Translations under genes and position numbers: made by a program
NCBI GenBank assembly: GCA_007713455.1
Contig: VMRT01000011.1
Location: forward strand, 81,814 to 145,813
Origin: Pseudomonas sp.
GTDB lineage: Bacteria > Pseudomonadota > Gammaproteobacteria > Pseudomonadales > Pseudomonadaceae
DNA length: 64,000 nucleotides
Direction of reading: 5' to 3'
The notes under the pieces: model-generated
What the model was told of the DNA's origin: nothing
Databases searched by the model: none
Seen by the model: the letters and a program-made list of their open reading frames with translations, nothing else
In this document: positions 47,778 to 57,632 of the stretch, piece after piece
Layout: each line of letters opens with the position of its first letter
Numbering within the stretch: the first letter of the stretch is position 1

Positions 47778-48941
47778 TTAGAACGAACGCGGCAACTCGA
47801 GCAAGTGCTCGGCCACGTACGACAGGATCAGGTTGGTGGAGATCGGCGCCACCTGGTACAGCCGGGTCTCGCGGAACTTGCGCTCGACGTCGTATTCGTT
47901 GGCGAAGCCGAAGCCGCCGTGGGTCTGCAGGCAGGCGTTGGCGGCTTCCCAGCTGGCCTTGGCCGCCAGGTATTTGGCCATGTTGGCCGCGGCTCCGGCA
48001 TTACGGCCGGTGTCGTATTCCTCGCAGGCGCGCCAGCGCATCAGGTCGGCCGCCTCGATCTCGATGTGCGCCTCGGCGATGGGGAACTGCACCCCCTGGT
48101 TCTGTCCGATAGGCCGGCCGAACACCACGCGGTCGCGGGCATAGGCGGCGGACTTCTCGACAAACCAGCGGCCGTCCCCGATGCACTCGGCGGCGATCAG
48201 CGTGCGTTCGGCATTCAGCCCATCGAGGATGTAACGAAAGCCCTTGCCCTCCTCGCCGATCAGGCTGCTGGCGGGAATCTCCAGGTTGTCGAAGAACAGC
48301 TCGTTGGTCTCGTGGTTGACCATGTTGGCAATCGGCTGCACGGTCAGGCCGTTGCCGATCGCCTCGCGCAGGTCGACGAGGAAGATCGACATGCCCTCGG
48401 ACTTGCGCTGCACCTCGGCCAGCGGCGTGGTGCGTGCCAGCAGGATCATCAGGTCGGAATGCTGGATGCGCGAGATCCACACCTTCTGCCCGTTGATGAC
48501 GTACTTGTCGCCCCGGCGCACGGCGGTGGTCTTGATCTTGGTGGTGTCGGTGCCGGTGGTCGGCTCGGTGACGCCCATGGACTGCAGGCGCAGCTCGCCA
48601 CTGGCGAGCTTCGGCAGGTAGTAGCGCTTCTGCTCCTCGCTGCCGTTTCTGAGCAGGGTGAACATGTTGTACATCTGCCCATGAATGGTCCCGGAGTTGC
48701 CGCCGCAACGGTTGACCTCCTCGAGGATGACCGAGGCTTCGGCCAGGCCCAGGCCCGAGCCGCCATATTCTTCCGGGATCATCGCCGAGAGCCAGCCGGC
48801 CTCGGTCATGGCGGTGACGAAGGCTTCCGGGAAGCCCTTTTCCTCATCGATCTTGCGCCAGTACTCGGCGGGAAATTCGGCGCAGAGGGCGCGCACGCCT
48901 TCGCGGATGAAGCTCAGTTCTTCGGTCTTGTTCGGGGTCAT
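47778..48941 (-). CDS. Acyl-CoA dehydrogenase of the itaconate operon
   Basis: The 387-residue FAD enzyme has the ACAD pattern: MTEAGWLSAMIPEEYGGSGL, GVTEPTTGTDTTKIKTTA, the YVINGQKVWIS loop and the C-terminal QTHGGFGFANEYDVERKFRE with ETRLYQVAPIS. By context it may oxidise a branched C5-CoA ester, such as methylsuccinyl-CoA, to feed the itaconate/mesaconate steps; this is inference. It lies between ich and the VOC gene, with a palindromic repeat on each side. Confidence 0.93.
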   Translation of the reverse strand: MTPNKTEELSFIREGVRALCAEFPAEYWRKIDEEKGFPEAFVTAMTEAGWLSAMIPEEYGGSGLGLAEASVILEEVNRCGGNSGTIHGQMYNMFTLLRNGSEEQKRYYLPKLASGELRLQSMGVTEPTTGTDTTKIKTTAVRRGDKYVINGQKVWISRIQHSDLMILLARTTPLAEVQRKSEGMSIFLVDLREAIGNGLTVQPIANMVNHETNELFFDNLEIPASSLIGEEGKGFRYILDGLNAERTLIAAECIGDGRWFVEKSAAYARDRVVFGRPIGQNQGVQFPIAEAHIEIEAADLMRWRACEEYDTGRNAGAAANMAKYLAAKASWEAANACLQTHGGFGFANEYDVERKFRETRLYQVAPISTNLILSYVAEHLLELPRSF

Positions 48942-48977
48942 CTCGGCTCTTCACCTTCTTATCGTTGTCGCGGCAGA

Positions 48978-49082
48978 CGTAGGGTGGATCGCGCTTTACC
49001 GATCCACCGGGTGACGATCCACCGGGTGGCGATCCACCGCCGGGCTTTTGGTGGATAAGGCTGCGCCGTTATCCACCCTACG
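48978..49082. repeat. Composite palindromic repeat (BIME-like), copy 4
   Basis: A 105-base element has perfect ends CGTAGGGTGG and CCACCCTACG, inner repeats of GATCCACCGGGTG and a GGTGGATAA/TTATCCACC palindrome. It ends two bases from the ich stop. Confidence 0.88.
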
Positions 49083-49084
49083 AT

Positions 49085-49906
49085 TCAGTCGAATTCCACT
49101 TCGGCTTTCTGCGCCAGGCCGTTGTGGTCGCCGGCCCAGAGTTCGGCCTTGCCCGGCGCGACGATGCGGCCGCCGACCTCGAACGGCTGCGGCGCGATCA
49201 GCGGGCGCAGGCCGCGGTAGGCGAAGCGGCGCAGGCGGGCGTCGGGATTGGCGCGGCAGAAGGCGCGCAGGTTCAAGGTTGCGATCAGCGGGCCGTGAAC
49301 GACCAGGCCGGCATAGCCTTCGGTCTCGGTGACGTAGGGCCAGTCGTAATGGATGCGATGGCCATTGAAGGTGACCGCCGAATAACGGAACAGCAGCGTC
49401 GGCGTCGGTGTGACCGCCTCGCGCCAGCCTCCGGCGACCATGGGTTCGCCACTGCTGGTCTTCGGCGGGCTCGGCTCGCGGTAGACGATGTCCTGCTCCT
49501 CGCGGATGGCCAGGCGGCCGTCCTGCAGGTAGTCGTGCTGCACGGTGACGAACAGCAACGCACCGGTGCGGCCGTGCTTCTCCTCGATGTGCTTGATGGT
49601 CGATACCCGCCGGGCCTCGCCACCCGCTTCCAGCGGGCGGAAGAATTCGACGCGGCCACCGGCCCACATGCGGTTGCGGTTGTCCGCCGGCGGCAGGAAG
49701 CCACCGCGCGCAGGGTGGCCGTCCTCGCCCAGCCCGGTTTCGGCAATCGGGTCCTGGAAGAAGCACCATTGCCACAAAGGCGGCAGCGCTTCGCCATGGG
49801 CGGGAGTGCTTTCACCGAAGGTCGCGGCAATGCGCATCAGCAGGTTGCGGCTGAGCTGGTCGTGGACTTCTTCGATGCGGCCAATCCAGGCAGAGATATC
49901 GGTCAT
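49085..49906 (-). CDS. ich: Itaconyl-CoA hydratase, MaoC/FAS1-like dehydratase
   Basis: The 273-residue protein, with double hot-dog length, has the HTD2/mesaconyl-C4-CoA hydratase pattern: WQWCFFQDPIAETGLGEDGH in the first half, and FRYSAVTFNGHRIHYDWPYV, with YAGLVVHGPLIA, in the second (catalytic HGP and Arg-Ile-His-Tyr motif). It hydrates itaconyl-CoA to citramalyl-CoA, the substrate of ccl. It is the first gene of the itaconate operon, divergent from its LysR regulator. Confidence 0.9.
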   Translation of the reverse strand: MTDISAWIGRIEEVHDQLSRNLLMRIAATFGESTPAHGEALPPLWQWCFFQDPIAETGLGEDGHPARGGFLPPADNRNRMWAGGRVEFFRPLEAGGEARRVSTIKHIEEKHGRTGALLFVTVQHDYLQDGRLAIREEQDIVYREPSPPKTSSGEPMVAGGWREAVTPTPTLLFRYSAVTFNGHRIHYDWPYVTETEGYAGLVVHGPLIATLNLRAFCRANPDARLRRFAYRGLRPLIAPQPFEVGGRIVAPGKAELWAGDHNGLAQKAEVEFD

Positions 49907-49986
49907 CGTCGGGTTCCGCTGTTGTCTTGTTTTGCCGCAGGATGCTACGAAGCCGGCGTTCCGAGAATTTGTATTTACCGACACCG

Positions 49987-50007
49987 GCGTTCGGCTAAGC
50001 TGAACGC
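49987..50007. promoter_or_regulatory. Inverted repeat between ich and its LysR gene
   Basis: GCGTTC-N9-GAACGC is centred 33 bases from the LysR start in the 123-base divergent gap. This is a plausible LysR binding site overlapping both promoters. Confidence 0.5.
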
Positions 50008-50029
50008 TCCACCTAAGCCGAGGCGCCTC

Positions 50030-50920
50030 ATGCATTTCGATCTGGCCGATCTGCGCCTGTTCATCCATATCGCCGAGTCCCCCAGCCTGACCCAGGGCGC
50101 GCGCCGCGCGCACCTCTCACCGGCAGCCGCCAGTGCACGCATCAAGGCGCTGGAAGCCCAGTTCGACAGCCGCCTGCTCTACCGCGACAGCCGCGGGGTG
50201 GAGCTGACGCCGGCCGGCCACAAGCTGCTGCAGCATGCGCGGCTGATCATGCGCCAGGTGGACTATCTGAAAAGCGAGTTCGCCGAATACGGCACCGACT
50301 CGGCCGGTCACATCCGCATCTTCGCCAACACCACGGCCGTAACCGAATTCCTCCCGGAGGTGCTGGCCGGATTTCTCGCCGAGCGCCCCGGCGTCACGGT
50401 GGACCTGCAGGAGCGCCTGAGCCGCGACATCGTGCGTGGCGTGCTGGACGGCAGCACCGACATGGGCATCATCGCGGGCCCGGTGCAGGCCGAAGGGCTG
50501 CAGGTATTGCACTTCAGCACCGACCGCCTGCTGCTGGCGGTGCCGGTCGGCCATCCGCTGGCCGGGGAAGCACAGGTCACGCTGCGCCAGACCCTGGCCT
50601 ATCAGCACATCGGCCTGCACGAGGGCAGCACCCTGCTGACATTCCTGCGCGATCAGGTGGAAAAACTCGGCGGCCAGCTCTCCCTGCGCATCCAGGTCTC
50701 CAGCTTCGAGGCGGTGTGCCGGATGATTGAGGCCGGTGTGGGCATCGGCATCATCCCCGAGTCGGCAGCGCGCCGACACAGCCGCACCATGCAGCTCGCC
50801 CTGGTAACACTGGATGAACCCTGGGCGGTGCGCGAGCGCAGCATTCTGGTTCGCGAACTGGACGCCCTGCCCGGCAGCGTGCGTGCGCTGATCGCAACCC
50901 TGGTCCCCACGCAATTCTGA
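50030..50920 (+). CDS. LysR-family regulator of the itaconate operon
   Basis: The 296-residue protein has an N-terminal winged helix (LADLRLFIHIAESPSLTQGA, AAASARIKALEAQFDSRLLY) and an effector domain with the IRIFANTTAVTEFLPEVLAG segment. That segment matches VRIHANTSAVIEFLPEDLST of the module A LysR, so both may sense related acyl-CoA or diacid ligands. It is divergent from ich as the equivalent gene in P. aeruginosa is. The start at 50030 follows the palindrome at 49987. Confidence 0.93.
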   Translation: MHFDLADLRLFIHIAESPSLTQGARRAHLSPAAASARIKALEAQFDSRLLYRDSRGVELTPAGHKLLQHARLIMRQVDYLKSEFAEYGTDSAGHIRIFANTTAVTEFLPEVLAGFLAERPGVTVDLQERLSRDIVRGVLDGSTDMGIIAGPVQAEGLQVLHFSTDRLLLAVPVGHPLAGEAQVTLRQTLAYQHIGLHEGSTLLTFLRDQVEKLGGQLSLRIQVSSFEAVCRMIEAGVGIGIIPESAARRHSRTMQLALVTLDEPWAVRERSILVRELDALPGSVRALIATLVPTQF

Positions 50921-50991
50921 AATCCCGGCCCACCGAACATTTGCCCGTCAGCACTGCCGAAACCGGTACGCACCGCAATCCGGAATCCTGC

Positions 50992-52323
50992 ATGGACACG
51001 TCGAGCAACCGGCTGTTTCGCCTCTACCAGCGCATCGTCAGCAGCATCGCCTTCTACCCCGCGCTGATCACGCTCGGCCTGGTGCTGCTGTGCATCGTCA
51101 GCATCTGGCTGGAGATGACCTACCTGCAGGCCTACAAGGAGGACATCAAACTTGGCCTGGTCAACAACGCGGAAAATGCCCGCCTAATCCTCGGCACCCT
51201 GGTTGGCGGCATCGTCTCGCTGATGGTGTTCAGTTTCAGCATGGTGATGGTGGTGCTCAACTCGGCGTCCTCGACACTCTCGCCGCGCGTCATCCCGAGC
51301 CTGATCAGCAGCCGCAACCACCAGTTCATCCTCGGAATCTATCTGGGCACCATCATCGACTCGCTGCTGCTGATCCTGACTATTCAGGAAGGCGACGACA
51401 TAAACATCCCGAGCCTCGGCATCTTTCTCGCGCTGGGGCTGGGGATCGTCAGCCTGTGCCTGTTCATTACTTTCATACGCGGTATCTCGCAATCGATTCA
51501 GGTCGATTACATCCTCAATAGCCTGTTCAAGAAGACCCTGAAGGAACTGCAGGTGCAGCAAGGCAAGTTCGGTCAGTTCAGCGAACGCCAACAGTGGCCG
51601 GATGATCATGGCTGGCCGGTTACCCGCTCGACCCGTGCTGGCTACTTCAAGGCCTTGAACAGTGAGGCGGCCAAGGCGCTGCTGCAGAAGCACGACCTGC
51701 GCATGACCATTGAGGTGCACAACGGCTTTTTCGTGATGCCTGGCCACCCACTGTTCAGGCTTAGCCGCCAGGTCGATGAGGAAGTGACCGAGACGCTACT
51801 CGATGCCTTCGACTTCTATGTCGAGGAGTACGCGAATCAGCATTATTTCTTTGGTTTCAAGCAGATATCCGAGATCGCCAGCAAGGCACTAAGCCCAGGC
51901 ATCAATGACCCGGGCACGGCGATAAAGGCGATCGACATGCTTGGCGTGCTGTTCGCCGAGCGCCTGAAGCTGCCGGATTTCGACGTTGCCAGCGAGCCGG
52001 ACGAACCGCCTCGGCTATACATTCGCGAGCTGGAGCTGCAACAGATGCTCCTGGCCGTACTGGGGCCGCCACGGCACTATGGCGGCGGCGATACCCAGGT
52101 CGTGCTCAGCCTGTTGCAGTGCTTCAAGAACCTCTTGTTCTGCGATCCTGAGCCCGAAACCGAAGCCGTTCTGCTGGCGCATGCGCAGGCAGTGCTCGAC
52201 AAGGCGAAGGAAAGCATCGCCCTGCGGCCAGACCGCGAGGCAATAGACGCTGCCGTGCAGCAGCTCAACGAGGCCATCAGCCACAACGCTCCGCTGGAAA
52301 ATCCGATGTGCGCGGAATCCTGA
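50992..52323 (+). CDS. DUF2254 membrane protein
   Basis: The 443-residue product has four hydrophobic segments in its first 200 residues. Between the second and third is the family hallmark VVLNSASSTLSPRVIPSLIS. A large cytoplasmic domain follows, with GINDPGTAIKAIDMLG near the middle. Members occur in many bacteria and their function is unknown; a channel or exporter role has been supposed only from layout. ATG 50992 (CGGAA upstream) gives a normal N-terminus; a 17-residue longer frame is possible. It is tandem to the LysR gene, but probably independent. Confidence 0.85.
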   Translation: MDTSSNRLFRLYQRIVSSIAFYPALITLGLVLLCIVSIWLEMTYLQAYKEDIKLGLVNNAENARLILGTLVGGIVSLMVFSFSMVMVVLNSASSTLSPRVIPSLISSRNHQFILGIYLGTIIDSLLLILTIQEGDDINIPSLGIFLALGLGIVSLCLFITFIRGISQSIQVDYILNSLFKKTLKELQVQQGKFGQFSERQQWPDDHGWPVTRSTRAGYFKALNSEAAKALLQKHDLRMTIEVHNGFFVMPGHPLFRLSRQVDEEVTETLLDAFDFYVEEYANQHYFFGFKQISEIASKALSPGINDPGTAIKAIDMLGVLFAERLKLPDFDVASEPDEPPRLYIRELELQQMLLAVLGPPRHYGGGDTQVVLSLLQCFKNLLFCDPEPETEAVLLAHAQAVLDKAKESIALRPDREAIDAAVQQLNEAISHNAPLENPMCAES

Positions 52324-52451
52324 ACGGGAAAAACTGCCCAAGCAACCGGCGGCAGAGCCCAGCGGAGCACATCGTCCGCACATAATGTTTCACGGTGGCC
52401 CGCAGACAAGCAGGTTGCCATCACCGTATTAGTTGCCTAGGGTTGTTCGAC

Positions 52452-53768
52452 ATGAAGTCCTTGATTGCCCCCATCAGTTCGTTGCTGGGCGGAGTAGCTT
52501 TGCTGCTGCTCGGCCACGGGCTGCTCAACACACTCCTGACTCTGCGCGGCGTTGCGGAAGGCTACTCCACCGGCATGATCGGTCTGCTGATGTCCGGCTA
52601 TTTTGCCGGCTTCCTGATCGGCACCTGGCTGGCGCCCTCGCTGATCCGCCGCATCGGCCATATCCGCACCTTCGCTTTCTATGCCGCACTGGCGGCGGTC
52701 GCCGTACTGGTGCACGTGCTGATCGTCAACCCGTGGGTGTGGCTGGTGCTGCGGGTGCTCTACGGGGTGTCGCTGGTCACGCTGTACATGGTCATCGAAA
52801 GCTGGCTGAACGCGCAGGTCAGCGGCGAGAAGCGCGGCCAGGTGTTCGCCCTGTACATGGCGGTCAACCTCGGCGCGCTGGCGGCTGCCCAACAGCTGTT
52901 GAGCCTCGACACACCGATGAATTTCACGCTGTTCGCGCTGGCCGCCATCCTCATCAGTAGCGCGCTGATGCCGATCACCCTGACCCGCCAGGCGCAACCC
53001 GCGCTGCCGGACATGCCAGCCACCGACTTGCTGCAACTGGCGCGCATCGCCCCGCTGCCGTTGATGGCGGCCGGTATTTCCGGGCTTACGCTGGGCGGTT
53101 TCTGGGGTCTGGCACCGGTATATGCGAGCCAGGTCGGTTTCGATGCCGCCGGTGTCGGCCTGCTGATGAGCATCACGATTCTCGGCGGCGCGGTACTGCA
53201 ATGGCCGATCGGGCTGTTCTCGGACAAGCATGACCGGCGCGTCGTGCTGCTCTGGGTGGTAGCGATCGCCGCGGTCCTGGCGCTGGTGATCACACCGATT
53301 CTGTCCGGCTCGCTGCTGCTGGGGCTGATGTTTCTCTGGGGCGGGCTGGCATTTTCGATCTATTCGATCGCCGTTGCGCAGATGGTCGATCAGTTGCACC
53401 CGGATGAAATTCTTTCGGGTTCCAGCGGCCTGTTGCTGGCCAACGGCTTCGGTGCGGCGTTCGGCCCGGTGGTCGCCGGTGGTCTGATGCACCTGTTCGG
53501 CCACATCGCCCTGCCGCTGTTCTTCGCCGTGTCGCTGGGCATCCTCGCGATCTACTCGTTCTGGCGCCCGCGCCGCGTGGTGGATCTGGTAACCGAGCCG
53601 CACGGTCATTTCACTCCGATGCTGCGTACCAGCCACACCGTGCTGGAGCTGATGCCCGACACCCCGGAAGTCGAAGCAACTGCGGCACCGGCCAACGAGG
53701 CGGAGATGGTCGACGAGCATCCGGTCGCGCAGGAAGAGCCGATTCCACCACGGACCGGCACCCTGTAG
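52452..53768 (+). CDS. MFS transporter
   Basis: The 438-residue protein has 12 hydrophobic segments and an MFS layout, including the loop between spans 2 and 3 with GTWLAPSLIRRIGHIRTFAF and the mirrored FSDKHDRRVVLLWVVAIAAV in the second half. The polar tail of about 60 residues is acidic and Pro-rich. It resembles the YcaD group of uncertain substrate. It starts 128 bases after the DUF2254 gene; no terminator was seen between them. Confidence 0.9.
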   Translation: MKSLIAPISSLLGGVALLLLGHGLLNTLLTLRGVAEGYSTGMIGLLMSGYFAGFLIGTWLAPSLIRRIGHIRTFAFYAALAAVAVLVHVLIVNPWVWLVLRVLYGVSLVTLYMVIESWLNAQVSGEKRGQVFALYMAVNLGALAAAQQLLSLDTPMNFTLFALAAILISSALMPITLTRQAQPALPDMPATDLLQLARIAPLPLMAAGISGLTLGGFWGLAPVYASQVGFDAAGVGLLMSITILGGAVLQWPIGLFSDKHDRRVVLLWVVAIAAVLALVITPILSGSLLLGLMFLWGGLAFSIYSIAVAQMVDQLHPDEILSGSSGLLLANGFGAAFGPVVAGGLMHLFGHIALPLFFAVSLGILAIYSFWRPRRVVDLVTEPHGHFTPMLRTSHTVLELMPDTPEVEATAAPANEAEMVDEHPVAQEEPIPPRTGTL

Positions 53769-53805
53769 CCGGCTGCTCCGCGGGCAGCGTGGCGACACAG
53801 GCCGA

Positions 53806-54219
53806 TCAGAAGTCGACCTTGCCCCGCCCTGCCTTGATCGCGCCGCGCTTGGTTTTGCCTTCGAGCCGGCGCTTCTTCGAGCCGAGCGTCGGCTTGGTCG
53901 GGCGGCGCGCCTTCTCCACCTTGGCCACGCTGCGAATCAGTTCCGCCAGTCGTTCCAGCGCATCGAGGCGGTTCTGCTCCTGGGTTCGATACCGCTGCGC
54001 CTTGATGACGACCACGCCTTCGCTGGTGATCCGGCTATCGCGCAGGGCCAGCAGCCGCTCCTTGTAGAACGGCGGCAATGACGACGCCTGGATGTCGAAG
54101 CGCAAGTGCAACGCGCTGGAAACCTTGTTGACGTTCTGCCCGCCCGCACCCTGGGCGCGGATGGCAGTCAGTTCGATCTCGGCATCCGGCAACTGCACGG
54201 CATTGGAAATTTCCAGCAT
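53806..54219 (-). CDS. arfB: Peptidyl-tRNA hydrolase ArfB (ribosome rescue)
   Basis: The 137-residue product from ATG 54219 has the release-factor GGQ motif ([20 protein letters not shown]) and a basic Lys/Arg-rich tail ([20 protein letters not shown]) that enters the mRNA channel. It frees ribosomes stalled at mRNA 3' ends, as YaeJ does in E. coli. The frame extends upstream to 54282, but the GGQ protein family starts at MLEISN. Confidence 0.94.
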   Translation of the reverse strand: MLEISNAVQLPDAEIELTAIRAQGAGGQNVNKVSSALHLRFDIQASSLPPFYKERLLALRDSRITSEGVVVIKAQRYRTQEQNRLDALERLAELIRSVAKVEKARRPTKPTLGSKKRRLEGKTKRGAIKAGRGKVDF

Positions 54220-54355
54220 GAAAGCTCGCGGCGGACGATGGGTGTCGGTGATTGTCCTATGACCTGCGCGCCACTGACACACTTTTTAGAACATTGGCCG
54301 TCAGCTGCCGGCAGCCGTTCGGCTAAGGTAAACGCCCGCCCCAACGGATCTGAAC

Positions 54356-55399
54356 ATGGACTCGATCACCCAGGCTCTACTCGGTGCCAGTGTACAAGGC
54401 GCGATGCTCGGTCGCTGGCAGGGTCGCAAGGCGCTCGTTTACGGCGCGGTGCTCGGGACCCTGCCGGACCTCGATGTGGTCATCGACTACGGCGATGCGG
54501 TCGCCAACATGACCTATCACCGTGGCTTCAGCCATTCGTTGTTCGTGCTGAGTCTGCTCGCCGTTCTGCTGACCTGGCTGATCAGGCGATTCCGCCCGGA
54601 CGAGCGATACACCGCTACACGACTGTTCCTCAGCATCTGGTTGGTGCTGATCACTCACGTTCTGCTGGACGCCTTCACCAGCTACGGCACGCAGCTGCTC
54701 TGGCCACTGACCACGCCTCCTATCGCCTGGTCCAGCGTGTTCATCATCGACCCCCTGTACAGCGTGCCACTGCTCATTGCGGTGCTGGCGGGTCTGCTGT
54801 TTGGCCTGCGCGGACGCAGGGCCAGATGGCCCGCCTACGCCCTGGCCATTTCCACCTGTTACCTGGGGTTTACCCTGGCCGGCAAACAGATGGCCGAGCA
54901 CCGCGTGCAGGCGACCATGGCAAGCCAAGGGATCCAGGCGGAGCAGATGTTCAGCACACCAACACCCTTCAACAGCCTGCTGTGGCGGGTGATTCTGGTG
55001 GATGGCGAGCACTATTACGAAACGCTGGTCAGCTGGTGGGATGCTGCACCACCCAGCCTCGTGCGGCTTCCACGCAACGCGCAGCTGGCCGCGGAGCTCA
55101 ATGGCTCAGAGCAGCACGAACGCTTGAAATGGTTTACCGGAAACGTGCTGCGCTATGACGTGGATGGCGATCAGCTACTGGTGACCGACCTGCGGCTGGG
55201 CATGACCGGCTTTCATCCATTCCGCTTTCCGCTGGCAGAGCGCTCTGCCGAAGGCTGGCAGCTTATCGCGCAACCCGAACGACTGCCGGCCAACCGGGGC
55301 GACATGAGCCGCCTGGTCAGCCTGTGGCAGCGCATCTGGCAGCAGGAGCCAGCGCTGCCTCTGGCCGCCTGGGCCGCTGAACTGAACGGCGGTCGCTGA
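54356..55399 (+). CDS. YdjM-type (DUF457) membrane metal-dependent hydrolase-like protein
   Basis: The 347-residue protein has an N-terminal YdjM/DUF457 region: MDSITQALLGASVQGAMLGR, GTLPDLDVVIDYG, TYHRGFSHSLFVL (His pair) and HVLLDAFTSYGTQLLW, with four or five membrane spans. These conserved Asp and His residues give the predicted metal site. The C-terminal 140 residues form a soluble domain. E. coli YdjM is a LexA target, but I see no SOS box here. Function unknown. Confidence 0.85.
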   Translation: MDSITQALLGASVQGAMLGRWQGRKALVYGAVLGTLPDLDVVIDYGDAVANMTYHRGFSHSLFVLSLLAVLLTWLIRRFRPDERYTATRLFLSIWLVLITHVLLDAFTSYGTQLLWPLTTPPIAWSSVFIIDPLYSVPLLIAVLAGLLFGLRGRRARWPAYALAISTCYLGFTLAGKQMAEHRVQATMASQGIQAEQMFSTPTPFNSLLWRVILVDGEHYYETLVSWWDAAPPSLVRLPRNAQLAAELNGSEQHERLKWFTGNVLRYDVDGDQLLVTDLRLGMTGFHPFRFPLAERSAEGWQLIAQPERLPANRGDMSRLVSLWQRIWQQEPALPLAAWAAELNGGR

Positions 55400-55404
55400 A
55401 GAAA

Positions 55405-55427
55405 GCGGCTCAAGGAGTTTGAGCCGC
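55405..55427. terminator. Hairpin between convergent genes
   Basis: A 9-bp stem (GCGGCTCAA, loop GGAGT, TTGAGCCGC) lies 5 bases after the YdjM-type gene. It has no T-run on either strand, so it is a weak or Rho-aided terminator at most. Confidence 0.5.
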
Positions 55428-55444
55428 ATACACCCCTACGCGGG

Positions 55445-57397
55445 TCAGGTGCGGAACTGACGAACCAGCTCCTGCAATTCCAGTCCCAGGCGTGCCAGCT
55501 CGGCGCTGGCACTGGCGGTGTGCTCGGTGGCACTGGCGCTCTGGTCACCGATATCCCGCACGCGGGTCACGCTCTCGGAAATGTTCTCGGCCACGGCGCT
55601 CTGCTGCTCGGCAGCTGCCGCGATCTGCTGGTTCATCTGCTCGATGGTCGACACCGACTCCGTGATGCGCCCAAGCGCGACGCCGGCTTCGTTGGCCAGA
55701 TCTACGGTCCGTTGAGTCAGGTCACAGCTGCTCTGCATCTGCTCCACCGCCTGCTGCGCAACCCGCTGTAGGTTGGCGATAAGCCCCTCGATTTCCTCGG
55801 TGGAATCATGGGTACGCCGCGCCAGGGCACGAACCTCGTCAGCCACCACGGCGAAGCCGCGGCCCTGCTCGCCGGCACGGGCCGCTTCGATGGCCGCATT
55901 GAGTGCCAACAGATTGGTTTGCTCGGCAACCGCTCGAATCACCTCGAGCACGCTACCGATGCGTCCACTTTCGGCGTGCAACGCTTCGATCGCATGCGCC
56001 GACTGATTCACCTCGCCGGCCAGGTTGCCGATCTGTCCGACGGCATCCTGCACCACCAGATCGCCCTGCCGCGCCTGCTGATCCGCCTGGCGCGCGGCAA
56101 TGGAAGCCTGCTCGGCATTGCGTGCAACCTCCTGCACCGTCGCAGCCATCTCGTGCATCGCGGTGGCCACCTGCTCCGTCTCGACGCGCTGAGTCTGTAC
56201 GCCGGCGCTGGTCTGCGCAGTCACGGCGGAGAGCTGATCGGCGGCTGCAGCGATCTGGCTGACGCCGCCACCGATGCGGCCGATCAGATTGCGCAGGCTT
56301 TCGGTCATGTCGTGCATGGCGTTCTGCAGTTGCCCGACCTCGTCACGACGCGCGCTTGCCGCGGAGTACGTCAGATCACCGCTGGCGACCCGCTGGGCCT
56401 GCTGGACGGTGCTGCGAAGCGGGCCGACGATCATTCGCGAGATCACCGTGGCGGCCAGCATGCCGACGAAAATGGCCAGCGCGCCAATCACGCCGAGCAA
56501 CATGTAGCTGCTGCTTTTCTGTTGCTGCATGGCGCTGCTGGCATTGGCCAAGGCCTCGTCGGCAGCAGCGATCACGACTTCGGACTGCTGGGCCATCGAC
56601 TGTTCCAGCGCGAGGCGCTCACTACGATTCTGACGAAACTCGTCGAACGCCAGCCTGTACTGATCCAGCTCGGCCAGAGCCTTGTCCATGGAAGCCTTCT
56701 GGTCATCGTTCAGCCAGATCTTGAGATTGCTGCCGATGGTGGTCACGTTCCCGTGCAAGTCGCTCCAGCTGGTGGCTGCTTCATCCGAGCTGTTGGCAAC
56801 GTAGACATTCTCCAGGGTACGCATGTCCAGGATCTGCTTGGTCAGGCCCGAAGTCGCCTCGGCGACGGTCAGCGGATCGCTTCCCTTGAGCCGATCTCCC
56901 TCCAGCCGCAGCGCCCGTACCGCGTCGTACATGTCCAGCTCGATGAACTCGAACTCCTCGCGACTGACCTGAGCGGCCTCCTGCATCCGCGTACGTAGCG
57001 CCACGCCGCGCTCGATCAGCTGCATGTAGCGGTCGAACTTTTGCGCGTATTCATCCGCACCCTGGCTGATCCGCGTCAGATAGGCCCGCTCGGCGGCATC
57101 GGAGCTGGTGGTCAGGCCGGCGAGCTTCTGATTCAGTTGCTGCAACGAGCCATGCAACGCCTCGGCCGAAGACGACTGACGGGTCAGCGCGTAGTCCCGC
57201 TCGGCACCACGCGCCGCCAGAATGGAGGCGTTGACGCTGGAAAGCTGCTCGATCTGCCGGGCCCGGCCAAGGATTTCATCGACGGCAACGAACCCGGTAC
57301 CGGCCACTCCAAGCGTGAGCAGCAGTACCAGGCCGAAACCACCGATGAGCTTTTTGCCGACCGAGAGATTAGTGAGTGAATTCAGCACTGGTTCCAT
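55445..57397 (-). CDS. Methyl-accepting chemotaxis protein with HBM-size sensor
   Basis: The 650-residue chemoreceptor has TM1 at about 17-38 and TM2 at about 298-320. The 259-residue, all-helical periplasmic region between them is the size of helical bimodular (HBM) sensors, which bind organic acids or amines in known Pseudomonas receptors. Then come a HAMP domain and a signalling tip with [20 protein letters not shown]. There is no C-terminal CheR/CheB-tether pentapeptide (it ends in RQFRT). No che genes are near, so it works with the core pathway elsewhere. Confidence 0.93.
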   Translation of the reverse strand: MEPVLNSLTNLSVGKKLIGGFGLVLLLTLGVAGTGFVAVDEILGRARQIEQLSSVNASILAARGAERDYALTRQSSSAEALHGSLQQLNQKLAGLTTSSDAAERAYLTRISQGADEYAQKFDRYMQLIERGVALRTRMQEAAQVSREEFEFIELDMYDAVRALRLEGDRLKGSDPLTVAEATSGLTKQILDMRTLENVYVANSSDEAATSWSDLHGNVTTIGSNLKIWLNDDQKASMDKALAELDQYRLAFDEFRQNRSERLALEQSMAQQSEVVIAAADEALANASSAMQQQKSSSYMLLGVIGALAIFVGMLAATVISRMIVGPLRSTVQQAQRVASGDLTYSAASARRDEVGQLQNAMHDMTESLRNLIGRIGGGVSQIAAAADQLSAVTAQTSAGVQTQRVETEQVATAMHEMAATVQEVARNAEQASIAARQADQQARQGDLVVQDAVGQIGNLAGEVNQSAHAIEALHAESGRIGSVLEVIRAVAEQTNLLALNAAIEAARAGEQGRGFAVVADEVRALARRTHDSTEEIEGLIANLQRVAQQAVEQMQSSCDLTQRTVDLANEAGVALGRITESVSTIEQMNQQIAAAAEQQSAVAENISESVTRVRDIGDQSASATEHTASASAELARLGLELQELVRQFRT

Positions 57398-57632
57398 CAG
57401 AGAAGTTCCACAAAAGAGGCACGAACGGGAAGTCGGCAGAGATTACTAATAGTTGAGCGTTGCGGCTGGATATTTTTGGCGCCTTAAGACTGACGGTAAG
57501 TGCCAACGACCTTCCCCTGTCGCGGGCGACGCCAGGATGTCTACCTATGGGTGCGGATCAGCTGCGGCTTTCGGCCAAGCCCCAGCGGCGAACTCGGTGA
57601 CCCGCTGCGGGTGAATGACGTGCCTGCGACAG

